Program-made: the position numbers and the translations under genes
Shown: one piece after another, positions 14,101 through 26,000 of the stretch
Position numbering within the stretch: position 1 is the stretch's first letter
Layout: each line of letters opens with the position of its first letter
Notes under the pieces: model-generated
The model's input: the letters and a program-made list of their open reading frames with translations, nothing else
What the model was told of the DNA's origin: nothing
The model's database searches: none
Origin: Okapia johnstoni
Taxonomy: Eukaryota > Chordata > Mammalia > Artiodactyla > Giraffidae
Reading direction: 5' to 3'
Assembly: GCA_024291935.2 (NCBI GenBank)
Contig: CM044320.1
Coordinates: forward strand, 33,014,001-33,078,000
Length of the DNA: 64,000 nt

Positions 14101-17100
14101 CAGCAGCAGCAGCAGTATTCCTTTGTGTATATGCATCCTATATACCACATCTGCTTTACCCATTCCTCTGTCAGTCACATGGGGTTTTAATCCATGTGCT
14201 GGAACTGGAGAGAACTTGGTATTCCTCTGGTCCCCAGATGGGAACTTGGCTCTATCAAAATCCTTTCTGATTTCTGGCACAATGTCACCTCTTCAGACCT
14301 CTTCTGATCACCCTCTCTAAAGAAGAACTGCCATCACTCTGGATCCTGCTTTACATTTCAGGCAAGGTGTTATCACTGTCTCACATCATATTTTATATTT
14401 GTGTATGTGGTTATTGTTTTCCTCGCCCCTAAAAAGAACATAACTTCCATGAAGACAGAGGTTCTGCCTGGTTTACTACTCTATCTCCAGCACCAGGCAC
14501 AGTGTCTGACATGCTACAGACATTCAATCAATGCTTATTAGATTACTGCACAAATAAAATAAGTTGGATGAACAAATGAATTATTAAAAATGATATGAAC
14601 TGTACAGGCCCCTGAGTCCATGGGATTTCCAAGGCAAGAATACTGGAGTGGGTTGCCATTTCCTTCTCCAGGAGATCTTTCCAGCTCAGGGATCAAACCC
14701 ACATCTCTCACATTGGCAGGTAGGTTCTTTACCACTTGGCCACCAGAGAAGCCCAGAAAATTTACAGTACAGCTAAGAAAACAGAAAACACACCCCTCAT
14801 CCCAAATTTAAGAACCAATACAAAGCACATGAGATAGTAATAGCATGGACAGTATACAAAATTACTTAGGACAAACAAGTGGTGCTGGGAAAATTGGTCA
14901 ACCACTTGTAAAAGAATGAAACCAGAACACTTTCTAACACCATCCACAAAAATAAACTCAAAATGGATTAAAGATCTAAACGTAAGACCAGAAACTATAA
15001 AACTCCTAGAGGAAAACATAGGCAAAACACTCTCCGACATAAATCACAGCAGGGTCCTCCATGACCCACCTCCCAGAATATTGGAAATAAAAGCAAAAAT
15101 AAACAAATGGGACCTAATTAAAATTAAAAGCTTCTGGACAACAAAGGAAACTATAAGCAAGGTGAAAAGACAGCCTTCAGAATGGGAGAAAATAATAGCA
15201 AACAAAGCAACAGACAAACAATTAATCTCAAAAATATACAAGCAACTCCTGCAGCTGAATTCCAGAAAAATAAACGACCCAATCAAAAAATGGGCCAAAG
15301 AACTAAACAGACATTTCTCCAAAGAAGACATACAGATGGCTAACAAACACATGAAAAGATGCTCAACATCACTCATTATTAGAGAAATGCAAATCAAAAC
15401 CACAATGAGGTACCATTTCACGCCCATCAGAATGGCTGCTATCCAAAAGTCTACAAGCAATAAATGCTGGAGAGGGTGTGGAGAAAAGGGAATCCTCTTA
15501 CACTGTTGGTGGGAATGCAAACTAGTACAGCCACTATGGAGAACAGTGTGGAGATTCCTTAAAAAACTGGGAATAGAACTGCCATATGACCCAGCAATTC
15601 CACTGCTGGGCATACACACCGAGGAAACCAGAATTGAAAGAGACGCGTGTACCCCAATGTTCATCGCAGCACTGTTTACAATAGCCAGGACATAGAAGCA
15701 ACCTAGATGTCCATCGGCAGACGAATGGATAAGGAAGCTGTGGTACATATACACAATGGAACATTACTCAGCCATTAAAAAAAATACATTTGAATCAGTT
15801 CTATTGAGATGGATGAAACTGGAGCCCATTATAAAGAGTGAAGTAAGCCAGAAAGAAAAACACCAATACAGTATACTAATGCATATATATGGAATTTGAA
15901 AGATGGTAACGGTAACCCTATATGTGAGACAGAATAAGAGACACAGATGCATAGAACAGTCTTATGGACTCTGAGGGAGAAGGTGAGGGTGGGACGTTCT
16001 GGGACAATAGCATTGAAACATGTATATTATCATATGTGAAACAGAACACCATTCCATGTTCTATGCATGAGACAAATGCTCAGGGCTGGGGCACTGGGAT
16101 GACCCAGAGGGATGGGATGGGGAGGGAGGTGGGAGGAGGGTTCAGGATGGGGAACACATGTAAACCCATGGCTGATTCATGTCAATGTATGGCAAAAACC
16201 ACTACAATATTGTAAAGTAATTAGCCTCCAATTAAAATAAATAAATTTATTTAAAAAAATTACTTAGGACATTTTTTTTTTCCATTGGGAAAATTATCTT
16301 AGGGTAAGAAGACTAAAAGGCAGCTTCACTGAAGAGATAAAATTTTGAACTAGGCTTTGAATGGGGTGAAGGATTTAAATTAGTGTAAATCTTTCACAAA
16401 CCATTTCACCACCTGATGTTCAGAATCTTAATCTGAATTAAAAAGTTGCCAATTTCTTGTGAGAAGAAAATTCTACAATGTGCCCCAAAAGTCATGAAAA
16501 ATACCATATAATTGTGAGGTATTATCTCAAAATGAAAAGTGGAGGATTCGCGCATGCTTTCACTAAACTTCTGAAAAACAGCTCTTCTCTGTTGGGTTAT
16601 GTTCTATTACAGCGGTTACCACCTTACTAATGAGATGTGATCCATCACATAATCATAGCTTATAATCACTAACACACTGGTGGGGTTGACACAAAGTATC
16701 ACCTCTAAAAGAAGGAGTCTTGCAGAGGAATGGATTGTAAAGAATACTCAATGGACAGAGGAGATAATATGACACCTAATCTTTTTCATTCTGAATAAAC
16801 ACTCAGTGAGTACAGTATGTTGATAAGCCACTGACAGATTCCAACTTTCCAAGAAGAAATAGAGCAAAGCAAAACCTACTGAAAACATGTTACTAAGGTA
16901 TAGTAATGTTATTATCCATCGTTTTTTCTGAATATCAAGTAGACTGCTTAGAAGAAAATTATTTCTCATTCCACACCCTAAAGAAGAGTTGCACAAAGGA
17001 TGAATTGAAAAAGCAATTCATACAAAACAGTAGTTGAGTTCTACATTTTATTTTGAATTTCATCACTGTCAAATACTGACAAAGTCATTTCAGTATTCCA

Positions 17101-20100
17101 AACCTCAAGGTTTCATTTTAATTTGCCAAACTGATCTTTAATTCTTAACAGCTAGTAATGTAAGCAGTAAGTGGATTTACTATTTTTATAATTGAGATGT
17201 AAATTAAATACAGTGCAATACACAGCCCTTAAATGAAAGGCTGTAGCAGTTTGGACAAGGGAGGACCCATATAAACCACCAAGTATCCAGATAGTCAGAC
17301 ATTTCTATTACTCAGACAGCTCTTTTGTGCCCTTTCCCAGTTAACCCCCTCCACATTTTCCCTCACCACCACCACAAAAAATAACCACTCCTCTGATTTA
17401 TCACACTGTAGAGATATACACTGAATAATGTACAGTTTCATAGGTATGATTTTAGAAGCTGATTTTAGCCAGAGTACTATTAAATCAATCATTGTTCAAG
17501 TACTAAAGGGCCTCTAGTTCCTTGCTACTCTGTTGTTGCCTCCACCAGATAAGTACATTTGTCAGTGACGGGTGAAGTCAGAAAGAGCACACTTTTTTAA
17601 GAGTATTTATTTATTTACAGCTGTTCTAGGTCTTCGTTGCTGGGCATGGGCTTTCCCTGGTTGCAGCGAGTGGGGGCTACTCTCGGGTTGTGCTGTGTGG
17701 GCTTCTCATGGTGTTGGCTTCTCTCGTTGCAGAGCGCAGGCTCTAGGGCACAGGCTCAGTAATTGTGGTGCACCAGCTTAGTTGCTCCACAGCACGTGGG
17801 ATATTAAGAGAACAGGAAACGAACTCATGTCCTCTGTACTGGCAGGGGGATTCTCCACCACTGAGCCACCAGGGAATCCCAGAAAGAGCATATTTTGCAA
17901 AGTCAAAGATAATATGAAACAAGGAAGGATAACTAATATAGTAAATGACTGCATCAAATCCCAAAACTACATGAACAGGTTGAAAACTAAGGGGTTAAAA
18001 TCAATAAAACCAAGAGCTGCTTCTTTGAAAGGCTAAACAAAATAGCCAAAACCTCTGGCCAGGCTCACCAAGAAGAAAGGAGAGACAACCTAAATAAACA
18101 AAATAAGAAAGGAAAAAGGAGAAATATCATCTGATATCCTAGAAACACAAAGAACCATAAAAGAATATTAGGAAAGTGCAGTCGCTCAGTCGTGTCCATC
18201 TCTTTGCGACCCCATGGACTGTAGCATACAAGGCTCCTCCGTCCATGGGATTTTCCAGGCAAGGGTACTGGAGCAGGTTGCCATTTCCTTCTCCAGAGGA
18301 TCTTCCTGATTCAGGGATTGAACCCGGGTCTCCCACATTTCAGGCAGACACTTTACCATCTGAGCTACCAGGGAAGCCTTTATGAACTGTTAATTATGTG
18401 CCAACAAATCTGACAACTTAGAAGAAATGGACAACTTTCTAGAAACATACAGCACACCAAAACTGAATCAAGAAGAAATAGATGATTTGAATAGACCAAT
18501 CACTAGAAGTGAAATAGAATCTGCAATAAATTAAAAAAAAAAAAACTCCCTACAAACAAAAGTCCAGGACCAGATGGCTTCATAAATGAATTCTACCAAA
18601 CATATGAAGAGGAATAACTTATACTGATCCTTCTCAAACTCTTACAGAATACTGAAGAGGTGGGAATACTCCCAAAGACATTCTATGAAGCCACCATTAC
18701 TCTGATACCAAAACCAGACAAGGACAGTAACAAAAAAGAAAATTACAGGCCAATACCTTTGATAAATATAGATGCAATAATTCTCAACAAAATAGTTGCA
18801 AACTGAATCCAAAGCACATAGAAAGGATCATACATCATGACCAAGTGGTTGTGTTAGTCACTCAGTCATGTCTGACTCTTTGGGACCCCATGGACAATAG
18901 CTCACCAGGCTCTTCTGTCTATGGAATTCTTCAGGCAAGAATACTGGAGTGGGTTGCCATTCCCTTCTCCAGGGGATCTTCCTGACCCAGAGATCGAACC
19001 TAGGTCCCCCGCACTGCAGGAAGATTCTTTACCAACTAAGCATCCACAGAAGCCCCTTGACCAAGTGGGCTTCATCCCAAATTCACAAGAATGGTTCAAT
19101 ATTCACAAATCCATCAATATAATAAACCACATTAACGAGAGAAAAGAAAACTAATGGGTTAAATCCAACAAGGTAAAATGAAAATATAAAATGCCCTGCC
19201 ATCTAGAAACAAATAAAACCAACTCAACTATATGATGGAAAAAAACGTGATGTAAACAGAGTACAAACCAGAACTTGAGTTTCATTCAAGTCGAAATCAA
19301 CAGTAGGGCTTCCCCAGTGGCTCAGCAGGTAAAATTTGCCTGCAAGGCAGGAGACATCAGAGATGCGGATTCAATCCCTGGGTCGGGAAAATCCCCTGCA
19401 GAAGGAAATGGTCACCCATTCCAGTATTCTTGCCTGAAAAGTCCCATGGACAGAGGAACCTGGTTGGCTACAGTCCAAAGGATTGCAAAGGGTCAGACAA
19501 AACTAAAGAACTGAGCACACAGCAGAGCACATGCAGAAATCAATACTGCGTCACCATTACCCAAAACACTCCTTTTCAGCTAGACTGTATTACAAAAGTA
19601 AACCGTTCAGAATAAATGAGAAAATAACTGTTCTTGCCAAGCAGTGATCAAAAATATTTGAATCATAAGGGGGAACTGTTAAAGGAACTGCAGGTGATGA
19701 CACAGTGAGGAGGAGAGACACAGGCGACAGGCTGGCCATATTCAAACAGAAAAAACTGATGTGTGGGAGTGAAGCTAGATTTCAGCATGGCTCCGGGGAA
19801 CAAAAGTACAGCTGCTTTTTGGAAGTGGGAGGGAGGTATCTTTAGGATAACCAAACAAATGAGACCTAATATTTAGAGCTGCCTTTTGCAGCAGTAAAAT
19901 CTTGGTCACTCAAGTGTTCCAAGAGATCTTAGATGACCAATTGCAATGGGTATTACAAAGATCTACAGATCACACGATGTGTAGATGATTTCTTCCGGCC
20001 CTTTATGCACTAACATTCTATAATCTTTATTCCAGTAAGGTCCTTCATTGTAAGTCATTGGTGGATGCTCTTGACCAGAGATTGAGGCTCAAAGAGAACT

Positions 20101-21125
20101 TAAGATGGAGGAAATAACTGAGTAGAGAGAAGGTGAGGACAACCTGGTCCTCTTTAGTCATTCTCATCACTTGTAAGGTCATCTAAGTATTGATTTTGCC
20201 TTATTAACTGAATTTGGTAATGTCAGTAGCTCTTTCTGGCTTCCAGCAATCATTCATATTACTTCTAGGGAATTCCCGAGATTTCATTCACTTCAGAGCT
20301 TGAAGAACGAGAACAAACTCCACACTAAACTGCATCCATTGTGGAGCAGATACCTTTGCAAAACCCAAACCTCAAAAACTACAGACAATTCTTTTGTTTC
20401 CAACACACCCCAGAGAAACACAGATAAACCTAGAATCAGTCTTCCGCTTCTACTGAGTTAAATAACTTACAAAGTATAACAAAAAATATTTTTATGTATC
20501 ATAACTTTATGTGCACAATCCTTGACTGGGAGAACTGTAAGGAAGTTATACAGTTGCTTCATGACTTAGTACAGTACGGAAATTGGGCATGCATCATACC
20601 CATTAAATCCTTCTCAAATTTATTAACCTACACAGTTAGTAAGGGAATATTTCAACCATATTATTCAGTTAAGAAGGTGTACTAAACCTAAATGTCCATT
20701 GACAGAGGAATGGATAGAGATGTGGTACACATACACAATGGAATGTTACTCAGCCATAAAAAAAGAATGAAACAATGCCATTTGCAGCAATGTGGACAGG
20801 CACAGAGATTATCATACTAAGTGACTAAGTCAGAAAGAGAATAACTAATACCATATGGTTATCACTTATATGTGGAATCTAAAATATGACACAAATGAAC
20901 TGATTTACAAAACAGGAACAGACTGGCAGACCTAGAAAACAAACTTACAGTTATCTAAAAGGAAACAGGGAAGGAGGGATAAATTAAAAGTTTGGGATTA
21001 GCAGATACAAATACTATATATAAAGTAGAAAAACAACAAGGACCTACTATATAACACAGGGAACCATATTCAATATTTGGTAATAAACCATAATAGAAAA
21101 GAATACAAAAAAGAATATGTGTGTA

Positions 21126-21156
<31 letters not shown>

Positions 21157-22969
21157 AACATATATAACTGAATCACTTTGTTGTATACCAAAAACTAAAA
21201 AAACAGTGTGAATCAACTATACTTCAATTTAAAAAAGAAATGGGGGGCTTTCCTGGTGGCTCAGTGGTAAAGAATCCACCTGCCAGTGCAGGAGACATGG
21301 GTTCCATCCTTGATCCAGGAAGATCCCACACTGCAGAGCAACTAAGTCTGTGCACCACAACTACTGAGCCTGTGCTTTAGAGCCCAGAAGTCAAAACTAC
21401 TGAGCCCACGTGCCCCAGCTACTGAAGCCCACTCACCCTAGAGCCAGTGCTCTGCAACAAGAGAAGCTACCAGAATAAGACTATGCATTGCAACTAGAGA
21501 GTAGCCCCCACTGCATGTAGCTAGAAAAAGCCCACACAACAACAAAGACCCAACACAACCAAAAAAATAAATAAAATTGTAAAAAAAAAAAAAAAAAAAA
21601 GGTCAGCATCATAAAAATAAAGAAAAAAAGAGATGGTGCATGAGAGATCCCTGAAAAGGTGTAACATAAGTAATCACTACAATTGTAGAAACAAAATATC
21701 AGGAAGCACTTTAACATCAACTGGCTTTTGTCTTGCAATTCAAGAGAAGTTCTACCTGAAATGTTATGGTCTCAAAATATCTTTATCATTCAAATATACA
21801 AAACACAACTCAAATAGCCCCCACTGCAACTCTAGAAACACAGAATGTATTTTCAAAGTTCTTCTCCTGACTTCAGTTCCTTCCCTCAGCCAATAAATTT
21901 CAATCTTTATTACTGAATTATCTAGGTAGAATTGTAAAAGTCATGGAGTCTTTTGTAAGTCTACTAGAAAAAACAGACATTAAAAAAAATTTTTGACATT
22001 AACAAAAAGGCAAAAGCATACATTTGGAATATTAGGGTCTCAATATTTTTGTCCTTCAAATGCATGCATATCTATATAAAGCATGTCACACAGATTCATC
22101 CTAGAGATAAGTGAGTTATAAAAGTATACATGAAATACAGCAGTATTTGATCCTGGAGGATAAAATTGTTTCATATTACTGGGAATCAGCAAGAGACAGA
22201 CTTAGAGACATCTAACGCAGATGATGAAGACCTGCAGGCATCAACTTAAGGTACTGTGTTGTTACTCTCTAGAGATTACGAGAACAAGTGACTCAGAAGG
22301 ATCCTCATGTGGGAATGTGGAGAAAGCCAAAAACAGAGACAAAGAGATCAGCAGGGAGTGAAGAGAAACATCCAACTTCAAGATATTTAAGCTGGTAAAA
22401 GTTTTAAGACTTGTGACTGAAACTCCGCTTCTGAGACAAGTCCAACAACGGTTCATGAAGGCGAGATTCTCGGCTTAAAAATTTTTTTGGATCTGACCTG
22501 TGAAATCACCTTAAGTTATATCAAAACTCCTTAATAAACACCTACTGTTCCGTACTAAACTTTCTTGGGAAGCTGGGAAAAGGTAGAAAGCAGAATCCCT
22601 GCAGATGAAGAAGTCATCAGCACAGAAAGTAGTGGAGCAGGAGAAAGCTCATCGCTGGCAAGGCTGTCAGGTTTTGTGAAGAACTAGAGAAAAAGAGACA
22701 GAAACCTGAATTCAAAATTTGGATCAGCAATCTACAAGCCGTATGGTCTCAGGGTAAGTACTTAACTTCTGAAACAGCCTATTTCCTGGGCAAAATGTGA
22801 CCATAATATCTAACAAGCTGGATTATGACAAGGACAGCAGATAAAAATATGCAAGACCTATATGTGTGCTAGGTGTTAAATATAAATAGATACCCTGCTA
22901 AATGTGTGGCCTGGCCAATGGTGGAAACTCAGTGTGAAGGAGACATATTACATAATTATTCTCTGCCTA

Positions 22970-23012
<43 letters not shown>

Positions 23013-26000
23013 TTGATTTTTTAAATTTTATTTTAAATTGGAGGATAATTACAATATTCTGTTGGTTTCTGCCATACATCAACATGAATCAGCCATAGAT
23101 GTACATATGTCCCCTCCCTCTTGAAACTCTCTCCCACCTTCCACCCCATCCCACTTTTTAAAGGGACATGATCTAGTGTAGATCATGTTTCTGAGAACCT
23201 CTTTATATAGAGAACACTTAAACCTTAATACTTAAGGGGAAGAAAACAAGTCCTCCCAGGCACCATTGGTAACTAAGAGAAAGCCTGACAGTTACAGGCA
23301 TTTTTTCTAAAACTTATAAAAGCTAAAGAAGAAAAAAAAAATACATGTATGAAAGTGTAAAAGACATTATACATCAAGTCAGAAAGGACTTAGCGGTGCA
23401 GTCAGCATAGCACAAAGCTGGTGGAAGAACCAGACTCACGAGATCAGAATGTCACAGAAAATTTCCTTCATATCTGAAGTAAAGGATTTCATAACAGACT
23501 TGCTGCCTACAGTAGGTTTCTGTTTCCTGTGATTCTGGGGCATATGAAAGCAGGTAGCATCTAGAAATTGCTTTCATGTCTAGAACTTTGCTGTGCATTT
23601 AAATGTTTTAATGTTTCGGAGTCCCTAATCTCTATCTTCTGTAAGATCTGAATCATTTTTACGGTTCCTATTCTGTATTTCCTGTGAGAGCTTAATCTTG
23701 ACCTACAACTTTTCCAATCACAGTACTTCTCTAGAAAATATCTATGGTGGATGCTGTGATGGTCCTGCCCAGCTTCACCTTCAGGAATGAAGGACTACTG
23801 TCTCAGCTGCTGGCAGTGCCACCTGGGGGACAGCCCTCAAAAGTCAGCCCTATGGGGACTGACTGATCTGAAGAGAGCTGCCTCAAGCAAGTGCCCATGC
23901 CATTCCAGAGTCGCCCATGGGGGCATAAAAACTCAGCCCCCTCGTCCAGTGAGAGAAAACTCTGAAAGGACATCCAGCTTCAGACAACGCTGAGGCTCCC
24001 CCTAAGACTGCATCACAATCCAGCTTCTTCCTTGGCCCAGTCCTGCTTCCATTCTACCATGCCCTTCCATTCCACTGGTGCTGTCCTAAGAGCTCCCCCT
24101 AATACACCTCCTGAGGGCTAATCTCTGCTCCCTGGGGAACACAACCTGTTCTGTCTCGAGGGAAGTTGCTGTCAGTGGAAGAATCTCAAGGCATGATGAG
24201 AACACACTCATCTGACGCAGTGTGCACACACAAAGGACAAGATAGACCTATCACTGTGGACAAGATTGCACGTGCCCCTGCTTCCTCTTAGAGACTCCAG
24301 CTCCCTTTACTGGAAGCCTACGATGTGGATGGAGAGAAGGTTGTAGATAGAAGGGAGAAGCAGATGGGCAGCAGGCAGGTGTGAGGAAGGAGACCTGGAG
24401 AGGATGAGACCGATCTAAGGGCGAGGGACAGGCTTGAAGCTGAGATGAGGCAGGACCAACTAAAAGGAGCATCTTAAGAGGCAGAATGGTGATTGGAAAA
24501 ATTAAGTCCAGAAGTCCATGAAACAGAGGTTCAAATGATGATAGGTAATCCAGCAAGTCAATCTGCCTGACACTTCTGAGTACTGTAAGCTCCACTGTGA
24601 ACATATGTCCTTTATACAGACCTGGAAGGAGCTCAGTCTGACGAAACATTAACAGAAGCTGAAGGGACACTGGAACAAGATCTAAAAAGGACCTTCGCTA
24701 CCTGCTCTTCGGTTATGGCCATGGAACTAAGCCTCATTTCTGTTCTGTCTCATCCTCCACCTCTACACAGTCACCTCCTCAGAGTCCCACTTTGCACTCA
24801 GTCATACCTTCTTGCTAACTTACTTGTCTTCTTTTTTTTTTGGCTGCACTATGCAGCATGTGAGATGGTAGTTCCCTGACCAAGGATCGACCCAGATAGA
24901 ACCCAAGCTTCTGCAGCGGAACTTCAGAGTCTTAACCACTGGACCACTGGGGAAGTCCCCTTGCTTGCTTTTTTGGTGACACACTCCATACTTTAAGTGA
25001 ACTAAAGCCCCTGGTTTCAAGGCATTGTAGCTGATGTCTTTACAAAGAGCAGTCACAGCTCTTAACCAGGAGACATGCTTCACAGATATTTGCTAAAAGG
25101 AGTGTTTTGCAACACACATTAAGAAGAACAGCATTCAGTGAGGGAATGAGAATTACACACTAATCTTCAAAGAGCCCCGGTTTTGAACTGAAACAGACCA
25201 CAAAAATCACATTTGGACTAACCTCCTGATTTTATAAAGGAAGAAACTATTTTCTGGAAGATTTTTTTTGCTGCAAATATTTTCTTCCTTTCCCACCCAT
25301 AGAACACTATTAAAAAATGTTTCTGCTCCACCTCCCATCTCAATTTCCCTTCTCCTTTTAAAAAGCAATGAGGTTGCCAGGAAAAGCATTTCAAGGTGGA
25401 TCACGTGAAGTTCCAGCCAAGGCAAGGGCAAAAAAAAAAAAAAAAAAGTTACATTGAAGAAGCAGCTGGTTCTTTGCCACCAGATGGGAAGGTAGCATAC
25501 TCTTACTTTCCTCCCCCAATCTCCTGGAGCAAGGAAACTGTTTCTAGACGCTTGTGTCTCCAAGGTCGCTCTCCCACCCCTCCCTCCATACCTCTTCCCT
25601 GCCCTGGGCTGGGCCCACAGGGCTACATTGAGTTGCCCAGTGCGGCTGGGATCCTTTTAGAGAAAGAGGATCATTCCAGGCTGCTGTGGTTACCTGTATC
25701 CTATTTCCCTAAGACCAAAGGCACTTCTGCTCCAACCCTGAAACCTCAAAGGAAAGGAAATCTTCAAAGAGAATGGAATTCTTCATTGATCTGGGGGGGG
25801 GGGGGGGTTAATTTACCGTTTTCAGTATTATAACATATATGCCCCCCAAAAGAGGTTATCTGATTACTGACTGGGAACAGGCCCACACGTCAGGGTTTGA
25901 TTATGGGAACTCCCAAGAATGTGGAGTTGTGACAAAGCAAAACGATAGGAGATTAAAAAAAAATAAGCAACTATTCAGCTCTCATTTGGTCTTTTGGTAG

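Larger units (their letters stand above)
13305..14185 (-). repeat. L1 3' end, inverted, carrying two SINE insertions
   Basis: The plus strand starts with a T-run and reads AATGTTGTATTAGTTTCC, AAAGTGATTCAGTTATACAT, TGTTATTTATCCATTTTATA, TGACTTACTTCACTTAGTAT and GGTCCATCCATGTTG. It continues across two SINEs with CAAATGGCATTATTTCACTA, TTTTTATGGCTGAG and TTTGTGTATATGCATCC. This is the reverse complement of an L1 ORF2 end and 3' UTR. Confidence 0.85.
17965..19145 (+). repeat. L1 ORF2 (reverse-transcriptase region) fragment split by two SINEs
   Basis: Sense-strand L1 ORF2 text: ACCAAGAGCTGCTTCTTTGA, ACAACCTAAATAAACAAAAT, ATCTGACAACTTAGAAGAAA, GTCCAGGACCAGATGGCTTC, GACAAGGACAGTAACAAAAA, then ACCAAGTGGGCTTCATCCCA and ATCCATCAATATAATAAACC. 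It is broken by stops, by an A-run at 18535-18545, and by SINEs at 18176-18381 and 18849-19057. Confidence 0.85.

Noticed and set aside
15044..15754. Minus-strand open frame of 236 codons
   Set aside because: It is the antisense of the L1 ORF2 remnant, whose plus-strand protein has recognisable L1 motifs.
22904..23098. Plus-strand open frame with alternating Cys-Val
   Set aside because: It is a translation of the (TG)n microsatellite and an inverted L1 tail.
25396..25833. Plus-strand open frame of 145 codons
   Set aside because: It runs across an A-run and the G15 homopolymer. The translation is low-complexity at both ends and matches no family I know.
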